Shown here piece by piece: positions 11,300 through 20,669 of a stretch of 64,000 nucleotides of DNA (positions are counted from its first letter, which is position 1; each line of letters begins with the position of its first letter). Origin of the DNA: Cycas panzhihuaensis (lineage: Eukaryota > Cycadophyta); NCBI GenBank assembly GCA_023213395.1, contig CM041465.1, forward strand, positions 105,469,741 to 105,533,740, written 5' to 3'. The translations under genes and the position numbers were made by a program. The notes beneath the pieces were generated by a model. The model saw nothing but the letters and a program-made list of their open reading frames with translations. It did no database searches and was not told where the DNA came from.

Positions 11300-11814
11300 G
11301 GGCCCACTGCACTTCCTCTGTTCGACCTCATGACGGTAGTTGGGACCATCCCGTTTCCCTAATCGCCTTTACTTTCTGGCCCTGTCGCCCATTGTGCTCT
11401 ATTGATGTCCTTTCTGCCCTCTCTTACAAGGGCATTTATGATGCCCCATTATTACACTTTTTTCTAGGGCCCTTTTACCTCATTTTACGTGCTGCTCTCG
11501 TGCATGCTCGAGTTTATACTCATTTGGCTCATTTCACCACCCGGGACTCGTTTTTGTAGCCCTTTCTTGCTCTTGGGGTCTGCAAAGGAAATGCTCCCTC
11601 GTCTGGGGGCATGTTTTGCTTCCCAAAGCAACCTTTAGTGCTTCAGGGCGTCTTTTCTCCACCTGCTCCTAGATGGTAGTCGGACTACTTGCTCTCATCC
11701 TTAGGTAACCTCATTGCTAGGTCCTCCTACACTTCACGGCCACCTTTTTGCTTGCCATTTGAGTTTTTCATTTCATTTCGTCACTATTTATTTGCTACTA
11801 GGGCTTAGTGTTCA
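11300..11814 (+). other. Non-coding segment between antisense promoter and RNase H
   Basis: It aligns with 61700-62214 of the right fragment in reverse. Both contain a GGGGCCC block, CATTGTGCTCTATTGATG and an A/T-mixed tail before the RNase H. Short ORFs such as the one from 11296 are not conserved as clean frames. Nothing else is recognised. Confidence 0.5.
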
Positions 11815-12240
11815 GACATATCTCTTTACATATTTACCGATGGTGGAAGCTGCAGTAACCCCAGGCCTTCCGCCGCTGCCTGGATTCTTCGCAACCTCTC
11901 CGGACATGATTTCCTGTGTTCTAGCATCTTCATCCCTGAGGCAACCAATAATGAAGCTGAGTACACAGTTATTATTGAATCCCTTACAGATGCTCTCTAT
12001 TTCCATCGCGGGTCCATCGTGTTGCTTTGTTATTATTAGATTGTGATGTCCCATCTCACCCAGGTTTACCAAGTGTGATGCCATCACCTGAGAACCTTTG
12101 CTTTTGCCACCAGGTCTCTCTTGGCTCATTTCTTGTTAGTGGATATTCATCACATCCCTTAGGACCTCAACGCTGAGGCAGATAACCTCATCCATCTCAT
12201 CCTTGAGTGTCACCTCCCTCTTCTTAGCGACCACCCTTGA
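11815..12240 (+). pseudogene. Stand-alone RNase H domain, left copy (decayed)
   Basis: RNase H degrades RNA in RNA-DNA hybrids. The frame opens YIFTDGGSCSN (first catalytic Asp), then ATNNEAEYTVIIESLTDAL (catalytic Glu). The segment equivalent to CDSQ is lost (CYY followed by a stop), then MSHLTQVYQV. After a TGA it ends HHIP and LNAEADNLIHLILE (last Asp). This is the whole RNase H fold of the RVT_3 type, not joined to a reverse transcriptase. It lies downstream of the antisense gene and just upstream of LTR-type sequence. The TGA after YQV is also present in the right copy. Confidence 0.72.
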
Positions 12241-12496
12241 GGCTTGCTTGGCCAGCCCATGCCTGAGTCTTTGGTCACCTTTAGTTCAATGTGCTTGTTT
12301 AGTTCACTCGATGCCCTCTTATCACTTGTTGCACTTCAGCAATGAGGGCATCCCCTTCATCTACTCTATTCACTTGCAGGTTGATGTTTAAATGATGCAT
12401 AGGTAGTCCCTATGTTGTCCTCATCTCTGTCCCCTTGTCCACGCGTTCCGCCATGACACTCGCTGACACCCTTGGTTTATATGCTATTCATTATTA

Positions 12497-12529
<33 letters not shown>

Positions 12530-13256
12530 ATATATATAGGCATGTGCTACTAATGTCTTTGGTTGTCAGCATTTGCCATCACATCACGCTCCCGAGCAGT
12601 GAGGCTCACGCTAAGGAGCGGTGTTTCCCATCTGGGAATGGACTCGAGACACATCGACTCAGGTACATTAAGGTATACGTTCTCGCTTCTCCCTGCTCTT
12701 GTTTGGATGAGATTGTTTAGTGTAGACTACTTCTTGCCTGACTACATTGCTTCTTTGCCTGATCATAGTGCATGTGCTTACAACACACTTTCAACCTATG
12801 ACGACTCACGATGGGGGCATTCCTCAGTGAATGCTACACCCCATATGGTGCACAGCCACCCACTCCATCTCCACGACCTCCCGGGATACTTCATCCAGTC
12901 ATGTTTGTCCATGTTACGATATTTTGCTTATGTTGCGGTCTCTTCCAAGTCTGATTAATTCCTTACTTGAGACCCATTTTACTATTTTGGCTACTTGCCC
13001 ATCATCTGGGTATTTCCCCCAATTGTTTCAGGTTTAATTTACCCTTAGTAATAACTCCAAAATCTTTATTTTTGTTTTTTTTATCTTTTTGTCGCCAGTT
13101 TAGTCATCAACAGAACTTAGCTGCACGTGATCTTTGTCGCATGGCCAAATTTATCACAGATGACTGTTTAAAATTTAAAAAAAGAGAACCACGTGACAGT
13201 TTCTATTTTTTTCGTAGAACTGCCACATGGCGCCTACTTATTTGTGTTGCCCTGAC
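12241..13256 (+). repeat. Family G LTR, upstream part, left element
   Basis: It is collinear with 61286-60270 in reverse and with 51010-50050 in reverse. Landmarks are GTTGTCCTC at 12414, a TA tract, the CTCGAGACACATCGA block, and the AAATTTAAAAAAAGAGAACC block near 13171. It stops at the insertion of element N. The tandem unit starts inside it, at 12412. No coding frame is supported; the low-complexity Tyr-Ile ORF is a TA-repeat artefact. Confidence 0.75.
12499..12538. repeat. (TA)n microsatellite, unit 1
   Basis: An approximately 40 bp TA tract, interrupted by one C, lies in the G-LTR. The orthologous spots at 50744-50760 and 60991-61004 hold only short TATATATA runs, so the tract has expanded in the tandem units. 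Confidence 0.95.
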
Positions 13257-13478
13257 TGTTGGAATATTAATACACATTTGATTTGTCCCACATGCAAGTG
13301 GGTCCTACTCTTCCATCATGACTTTTATTATAAATACACAATATAGTGTATCATATTGAAAGTTGTTGTAAGGATGTTTTGTTAATGTAATTTGAGATAC
13401 CTTAAGGGTACCGTTTGATCTTGTAGAGGTGTTTGTTTCTATTTATGATTATCTTATTGCAGGTTCTATTTTCCAACA
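13257..13478 (+). repeat. Element N 5' LTR, unit 1
   Basis: TG...CA ends, 222 bp, with a TATAAATA box at 13329-13336 that would drive transcription. Confidence 0.92.
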
Positions 13479-13490
13479 TGGTATCAGAGC
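13479..13490 (+). other. Element N primer binding site, unit 1
   Basis: TGGTATCAGAGC directly follows the LTR. It is the standard plant initiator-Met tRNA primer site. Identical sites follow the LTRs at 28026-28037 and 42516-42527. Confidence 0.93.
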
Positions 13491-14923
13491 ACCCAAGTTG
13501 AGAGAGGTGTTTTTGTTCGGTATTGGAGCAGTGATTTAGGAGGTGCCATAACATTGAAATTTCTAGAAAGTAATAGAAAAATAAAGATGAAATAGCTCAT
13601 TCTGTAAAATTTAAGTGGTCGCACTATATATTTTTAGGCAAAAGTGTGAAAATTACAGCAAAATTAATTCTAGCCTACATTTTTTCTGTTGCCATATTTT
13701 TGGAACAGATCTGCAACCTCAACTTCAAAGAGCCATAACTTTGGCTACATGTATCTAAATGACCTCAATTTTTTTTTTATTCTATGTGTTTCTAAATTTT
13801 ATTTCTAATGGAAGTGATTTGAGATTCATCAGAGTTCAGAATAAAAAGTTATTAGTAGTTTATCAGAAGGTACTATTACAAATTTCCTAGAAACCCTAAT
13901 TGTGAAATTCTTAAAAGGAGCATAACTTTTTATCTAGATATCATAATTCAATTTTGTCTAAACCATTGGAATTTTATTTTAGAGGCCATCATTTTCATTC
14001 ATATTTTATGTATTTTTAAGATATACATTTTTTTAGAAATAAGATTTTAGAAATTTAAGGGTTTCATATTGATATGGTGACATGAATGAAGCAATGGTAA
14101 TGAGGTGATTGTTTGAGGCTCTCTTACATAAGTTGTGCTTGGGAGAGTATTGTTACAATATGAGATGATATTAAATCATGTTGATGTAAATGTATTTGGC
14201 ACTCTATTGGTGATTTGAAGTGCATGATAGTAATTGTTTAATGGAAAATTAAGTGCCTTCTTACATGTATTCATATGAGAGAGCTATTGTGATGATGGCA
14301 TAGTATGGTGATGAAGTGACAAAGGCATGTGTTTACATGAATGAGTTGGGTAGTATATGGTGATTTAGTGCTCCTTGGAATGTGATTTATGTGAAGTGAC
14401 TTTATGGGCATAACAAAGCTAATTTAAGGGCAAGAAAGATAGTGATTTGAGGCAATGAGGTGCTTGTTGCATGTGAGGTTACATGACAAGATTGGGTAAT
14501 TGTTAGTGTGTTAAGGATAAGATCAAGCATGTTTGATGATGTGTTCTAATTGATTGAATGGGCAAAGAAGGATGAGTTTCTTTTATTGAACATACCTGAG
14601 TTACAGCGAAACAAAATTTGTTGAGTGGTATTGTGGCATGAATTGTGGTTTGGGCAATTAAGTGAAGTATGATGTGTCTTGGTGATTTAATTGTGACATG
14701 AGGTATGCATGATTCCTGTGAGATGTATGTGGTATAAGCTTTGATTCTATGGTGAAGAAAGTGCTTCAGATATTCTTTGTATGTGACTATTTGGCAATAT
14801 ATGAGATGCATAAGGCAATGATGTGATGATGAAGTCAGTGATATGAGGGACATGAGACATGAGAAAGTTTGTTAAGATTGATGGGTGAATTTGTTGATTA
14901 GAAAAGGGATATGGTATTAGAAA
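13491..14923 (+). other. Element N leader, unit 1
   Basis: No ORF is supported. The first part contains a CATAACTTT motif (13734) resembling the copia leader repeats. The second part (14040-14920) is poor in C and rich in GTGATTTG- and ATGAGGTGAT-like runs. Minus-strand ORFs here are by-products of that strand bias. Units 2 and 3 keep the same leader. Confidence 0.7.
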
Positions 14924-15799
14924 ATGGCATTTACAATCATGGAGGATAATGATGTAGTTATATATACTCCGAAACAAATGAATATTACTTAAGGGATTCA
15001 TTTCTTCCAAAGACTTAAGTGTAATGGTGAAGACTACTTCTTTTGGACAATTAAAATAAGATGTTTATTCATAGCTAGAGGTTTGTGGAAGATTGTTACT
15101 GATGAATATGATATCCCTAAGGATAAAGAAGAAAAGGAAATGCTTGAGAAGAAAGATAGAAAAGCATTCATTATGATTCGAGCTGTATTCAATGAAGTTG
15201 ATATTCCTTCCATTCCATTTTGTCATTCCTATGATTCTACATGCAAGTAATGCTAAAGAAGCTTGGGATTTTCTAAAGGAAGTATTTGAACAAACCCCTA
15301 AAGAGACACAACAAATAATTGAAAAAATAATTAAGGCTAGTTATGGTTATGATATAGGTACAACAAATGAAGAAAATATCATCAACCCTAATGAAACAGC
15401 ATGTCAAGATGAAGAAGGTATGAGTATTGATGACATTTCTCCGAATGTAAAGAAATGATGGTTGAATGCATTGATGAGACTATAACTACTAATAAAGACA
15501 TTGAAAGTGATAAGTTGATAAAGGTTTATATAGATGACACCATGATTTCAAGAGAGATTGAATATGAATCTGATGGTTCTATAAAAGATAAGCCTTATGT
15601 TGATGATATTCCTACTTTAAGTATTGATTCAAGTTTGAATGATATTCCTACTTTGAGCATTGATTCAATTTCAAAGAGTATGCTAGTTGATCAATATTCT
15701 GCTCCAAAGATTGAAGAAATCACTATTGTACATGGTGATCAAGAGTTTATACAGGATAATGATGACATGCAAGTTGTAATTGAAGATGGTTGTTTATAG
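14924..15799 (+). pseudogene. Element N gag-like ORF, unit 1 (frame-broken)
   Basis: It is the same protein as the intact 292 aa ORF of unit 2. The frame is broken where unit 2 has CTGAAAC, CCAGTACTT, CCAGATTCC and CTACTGAATG. All four differences fall at CAG or CTG trinucleotides, so sequencing error at methylated sites is a plausible cause. The ATG matches the unit 2 start (MAFTIMEDNDVV). Confidence 0.75.
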
Positions 15800-15832
15800 G
15801 ATCTACATCAAAATCAAACTAGACCAGGTACA

Positions 15833-16075
15833 ATGAAGAATCATGATTTATACTTGATAGAGCTACTACATCAACATCATCACTACAGGATTGAAGATAG
15901 AAATCAAGTTGAGGACATCATCTTGCAAAGGCATCAGTGCATAATTGAAGGTACAAATCAAGATAAAGATATCATTCTAGATCAAAGACATCACGACAAG
16001 TTTGAAGGTAAGGATCAAGTTGAAAACATCATTTTCAAGACATTTCCAAGGACAAGGCGTTACAAGTACAAATAA
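15833..16075 (+). CDS. Element N small repeat ORF2, unit 1
   Basis: An 80 aa ORF beginning MKNHDLYLIELLHQHHHY, with three degenerate repeats of about 22 residues (a His/Arg start, then IE, then QVEDIIL-like ends) and a basic tail RTRRYKYK. It is intact in all three units. It starts about 30 bases after the gag stop and lies just before the polypurine tract. I do not recognise it. It may be a remnant of a longer polyprotein. Confidence 0.5.
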   Translation: MKNHDLYLIELLHQHHHYRIEDRNQVEDIILQRHQCIIEGTNQDKDIILDQRHHDKFEGKDQVENIIFKTFPRTRRYKYK

Positions 16076-16086
16076 CCCAAATGTGC

Positions 16087-16098
16087 ATTAAGGAGGAG
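16087..16098 (+). other. Element N polypurine tract, unit 1
   Basis: ATTAAGGAGGAG directly precedes the 3' LTR, as expected for the plus-strand primer. It is identical at 30634-30645 and 45117-45128. Confidence 0.85.
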
Positions 16099-16320
16099 TG
16101 TTGGAATATTAATGCACATTTGATTTGTCCCACATGTAAGTGGGTCCTACTCTTCCATCATGACTTTTATTATAAATACACAATATAGTGTATCATATTG
16201 AAAGTTGTTGTAAGGATGTTTTGTTAATACAATTTGAGGTACCTTAAGGGTACCGTTCGATCTTGTGGAAGTGTTTATTTCTGTTTGTGATTATCTTATT
16301 ATAGGTTCTATTTTCCAACA
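16099..16320 (+). repeat. Element N 3' LTR, unit 1
   Basis: 222 bp, aligned without gaps to the 5' LTR, with 13 transitions and no transversion by manual count. Confidence 0.92.
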
Positions 16321-18249
16321 CATCCCCAACGTTCACCTACAATGAACAGGGGATAAAGGGAGTTTTCCTCTTCATTTTGAGGATCTTTTGGTCATTTTTA
16401 TAACTTTTTGCTCAATTTACATAGAAAAATATACACAACCTTCATAGAAATCTACTACAAGGAAGGATACACTGCTACAAGCTTGACTTTAAGGACCATT
16501 GCTGCCCCTACAGCTCACAGACAGTAAGCTTTACATCTTCTTATAGGTTACCAAGGCTTCAAGGAGGATTACCATCAAAAGCTCCTCAAAAGACAAGCTA
16601 CCAAAGCCCCAAACTTAGAGGGATATCTACACACTTCTCTCCTTTCCAAAACCTGCCACTATTATCTACCAAATGCTGGTTATCTCTACTGTTTTTAATA
16701 GCAAATTCATACTTGGTTCTTCCACAACAAGGTACTCCTTACACCTACTTTACAATTTGTGTTGTTTCTTCATGTTTTAGTAAATAAACTTTTAGTTTGT
16801 ATACCTTCATATTGTTGTACTTAATTAGCATTGCTTCCTTATATTTTAAAATATTATTGCTTCTCCCAATCATTCCAACCAACCTATTCTTAGGTGGCTG
16901 TCGCAAAGGGGCAATACAAAGAGGATTTGAGGGAGGAAGGTGGGGTTTCATTCCCCTTGTTGTCCTCCTCCCCAAGGGTTCTATCCCTTATTCTCTTTCC
17001 TTTGCCTTTATTGCCTTCCTAGGAATCGGGTTAGGGGGGTTTAGGAATCTAGTTTCAGAGCTAAACTAGCATTGGTAACCCATTGCCACGCCAGTTCTAG
17101 ATTTCTATCTGTCAGTTTTGGGCCTTGCATTGACACCGAAACCTTTCCTTGCCGTTTAATGCTTTGCCACTCACCCAACCCAATGATTTGTTGTTCGTAG
17201 CATCTCGTTCCTTGGGCATCTGCATACCTTTCCATTACTCTCTTCTTTCTCACTATTTGCTACACCCGTGACCTTGTTGTGAATCTGTTTCCCCTTTTCG
17301 AGTTGAGTGAAGATTCCTTGTGGGTGAGTTAGCCATTCCGAGGCTATATTCTTCTTTTTTGGGTGTCACTTATGGTATATGTTTGCGGGAGATTTTTGTT
17401 ACATATTGATGCTTAGCTTAGTTTTATGTAGTTCTATTTGAGTTTAGCATCTATACTCTGGCCTACTTTGTAGCCCTCTTCCGAGAGGGAGATACTCACC
17501 TAGTTTGCTTGTAGGATCTTGCATCGATGGAGCTACGCACGGAACGAAACCCATTGCAGGTTAGTTCTACATTTAGTGCATTTCTTACCATTTCGTTGTT
17601 TGCATTTTTTGCTTTTACTTTTACATGCTTAAGGAGGTAAGTTAGCCCTCTTCTGCTGTTTACTAAGAACTATCACGACCGGCCACGTGCACAATGAGCA
17701 GAGTAGGAAGGAGCAGGAACTAAAGGGACTAACAACACTCTATTCGGACATTGGGTCCGTGTACTTTTCTTATCTCAGATATATCTTCTTTATGCCATTG
17801 TCTTTTATGCGCATGCTCGCATAGTTAAGAATGTATAAAGAATTGAAAGGGAAAAGGAATATATATTTGCTTTGCATTGTTTTATCTATCTTAGCTTAGC
17901 ATAGTCAGATCGTGTACTTTATGTTAGAGCTACCCGTGTTTTATCCCCTTTTTAGCTTACACCTAGACGCTACTCTACCTGTCTTCCCGTTTTTGCGTTG
18001 CCTTCTCATCTCTACAAGAAGATGCAACGCCACCGATTCTTTCCTCCTCTTCCTAGCCATCTGAGGGGTAGGAAGGCCTCGCTTTGCATGGCTACCTAGA
18101 AGCAACTAGGCACCTCTGTAATTTCGAATCCATGCTCTAGCATACGGACGCCCTGCGAGGTAAAGTCCTTGCTATTTAGCTTAATTTAGCTTTGCACATT
18201 TCATTCCCTTTACTAGACGTAGGGACACCTCCCCGTGGTTAGCGTTTCA
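16321..18249 (+). repeat. Family G LTR, downstream part, left element, unit 1
   Basis: The G-LTR resumes after element N with CATCCCCAACGTTCACC and ends at GCGTTTCA. A CTTAAGGAGGTAAGTTAG block sits near 17630. The sequence is inverted relative to 19137-20661, and the two arms could pair in a single transcript. No coding frame is supported. Confidence 0.8.
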
Positions 18250-19136
18250 AAATGCACTTGAGCCTATTCAAGTGTTGTATGAAAGATTCTTTACAATGAT
18301 AAAATATATACCCACATTTCATTTTGTTTCCTTTACTTACTAAAATTTCCCCTCTTGCATGGTCTTATTGTTTCCCTTTGATCATAATATGAAAAGAAAA
18401 GAAAGAAGGAATTAAGAGTAACTTTGAGCACATCCTTTATTTTCCTCTCTTAATGGTGGTTTGTGTTGACTTATAGATTCCACCCTTGTGAGATCAATAC
18501 ACTTGTCAAGGTAACATAGTGCTATAGTCTAGTTCAGGATACTGTCAACATGGTCATTCATATACATTCCATATATATTTCATAGAATTACACCACAATG
18601 GTACACAGCAGTACAGAAATTAATACATACTTAGCAATTCATCATTACAACATAGAGAATACACCATTTTCCTAGTAACTCTTCCTTTTATTAAGTCAAT
18701 AGTTTAATTACACATAAGCTGGAATGCATTCCTATGCATTCGAGTAGCATACAGTCCTTCTGTTACATATGCGTACCCAGATAGTACTTATCATATAATT
18801 CTGCTCCAAATGGTTGTCATGCATGCTGGCTCCCACACCTTTGCACACCTTTGATAGTTAGCTCTCACCCTAACTTGGTGAATCATGCACTCCTTAAGTA
18901 CTCATGTTGGTACCTTTTGGCTGAAGGGTTATGACTGCCTGTCATAATTGTACCCCTTCAGTCATGCATACCCTTTCACTAATCACTTGTTTAGGCACTT
19001 GATTAATCCTCCTTTGTGTCTCAGTATGTCCGCACGCATATCCGCATCTCAATAGGTCTTCACCGTCCCTTTGAGTCATGCATACCGCTTCTGCTCAGTT
19101 CCATTCTACCATTGGTATGTATTTGTCATACGTATC
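18250..19136. other. Spacer between facing G-LTR ends, unit 1
   Basis: 887 bp of AT-rich sequence unlike the rest of the window except its tandem copies. It has no plausible ORF. It is bounded by GCGTTTCA on one side and its inverted form TGAAACGC on the other, so two G elements meet tail to tail here. It may be pre-insertion genomic DNA or part of an unrecognised repeat. Confidence 0.6.
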
Positions 19137-20661
19137 TGAAACGCTCTCCGCGGGGCAATGATCCAACGCCTAGCTGAAGGGCATAGAAACAATATGCTAA
19201 GGCTAACTAGCGAGGATCATACCTCGCAGACGTCCGTCAGGCGCCGAGCGTGCACGGACCGTAAGGTGCCTCGGTTGCTTCTAGTAGCCGTGCAAGACGA
19301 GGCCTTCCTACCCTTCTGATGGCCGGAAGGGAAAAGAACCTCGACGCCGCGCTTCTCAAGGCAATGAGAAGGCGGCGAGGGGGCAATCAACCAAACGTGT
19401 CACGGAGTAAGGGGTAAGTGTGGCTGAGGGGTATAGGTAAATGGAACCTACACTACTATGTTATGCAATGTAACAAAGTAATACGAGAAAGCAAATGTAA
19501 AATAAACAGTTATTTTTCCTTCTTCTTTTATGTTCCTTTACCTATCAAAGTAAATGCAAAGAGACATAAAAGCATAAAGGAAATACGAGATACGTGGAAA
19601 ATACCCGGATACTGAGGTCCGAGTAGAAACGCAGTTCCCTCCCTCGGCGCTCCTCCTCTCCGTCCTCCGCATGCAACGCCGATCGAAGACAATGAAGGGG
19701 GTTCACTTACCTCCCAAGAGCATGCAAGGAGTAAATAAACTAAAAGAATGTAAAGTGAAGCTCAAAACAAGAAGGGGAAGAATACATGAGAGCCGACCAA
19801 GAACGGGTTGATCTCGCGGCTACTCCCTCTTAAGCGACCTCAGACAAATAGAAAGAACGCCTCCTCCTGGAGAGAGGCTACGGCACGACAAGATATATAT
19901 GTATACACTAAAAGGAAATCAACTAAGCTAGAAAAATGTAGTTAAGCACCAACATATAGCGAAAATGAAACAAGGTCACATGATAAATATGTGGACCGTC
20001 AGATACCATAAACGCACCAAATGGGATTGAGTGTAGCCTCGGGATGGCTAACTCACCCACGAGAGGTCTCCACAGGTATAGGGAAACAATGCTAGCATGC
20101 AACAAGATGGGTCGTGATAACAAATGGCCTACGCCAATGAGGAAACTCAAGCCAACCCTCCAAGGTTTCTCTAGCCTCGCCTCCTAAGAAAGCGGGTGAT
20201 AAAGGGAGAGAGGATAAGGGATGAACCCTTGGGGAGAAGGACGGTAATGGGGGACGGAACCCCGCCTATCTCCCTCAAATCCTCGTAAAAGCCCTTTATG
20301 CCGGCTAGCTTAGAAAATGGCAAAAGAGGGAACTCGGTGGGAGAAGATGAGTTTTAGGAAATCACAAGAAAAATGCGCCTAACCTAGGGCAGCGCTCTAG
20401 TAAGCCACGACTACTAAGGTTATATGCATCAAACGGCCAAAAGAAACTCAAAGGAAATGCATGCAAACAAGAGGAAAGAATTTGCAAGCAACTCAATGGA
20501 AAAAACAAGCAAAAAAGCACTAATAGAGCCAATAAATACCTTGAATGGAGAAGAATGAGTGCATGTAGGCACTTAGCAACTTGGAGCAGCAGCCCAAGCA
20601 ATGTCTAAGAGGTGGTGTTGAGTGTCCTTTGCAAGAGAGTAGAAGAGTAGAGCTTTATGCA
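19137..20661 (-). repeat. Family G LTR, minus, truncated by copia, unit 1
   Basis: It starts TGAAACGC and matches 48168-49710 and 55398-56703. This subtype reads GCGGGGCAATGATCCAACGCC near its end, distinct from the left element's LTR. It is cut at an AGTTGAGA microhomology, where copia RT sequence begins. Confidence 0.8.
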
Positions 20662-20669
20662 AGTTGAGA

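Larger units (their letters stand above)
13257..16320 (+). mobile_element. Non-autonomous LTR element N, unit 1
   Basis: A complete 3064 bp element: 222 bp LTRs (TGTTGG...CCAACA), initiator-Met primer site, 1.4 kb leader, gag-like ORF, small ORF2, polypurine tract. It is inserted in a family G LTR. The empty site is visible at 60270 (minus) as CGCCCTGACATCCCC. Here the flanks are GCCCTGAC and CATCCCC, so no 5 bp target duplication exists. The two LTRs differ at 13 of 222 positions, all transitions by my count. No RT, protease or integrase is encoded, so movement would need enzymes from a copia-type partner. Confidence 0.9.

Noticed and set aside
13479-13490. TGGTATCAGAGC as part of a tRNA gene
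   Set aside because: Only the 12 nt primer complement is present, directly after an LTR; no cloverleaf follows.
14503-15010. Minus-strand ORFs of 87-116 aa in the element N leader (also 29047-29397 and 43687-43881)
   Set aside because: They arise from the C-poor leader and overlap the start of the plus-strand gag. They are kept only because the units are near-identical copies.
18250-19136. Spacer as a possible host gene or RNA gene
   Set aside because: No ORF, no tRNA- or snRNA-like boxes and no conserved structure seen. It is described only as unassigned DNA.
20362-20601. Minus-strand ORF MLGLLLQVAKCLHALILL, repeated at 34962 and 49411
   Set aside because: It looks like a signal peptide but is LTR sequence, absent as an ORF in other G-LTR subtypes.
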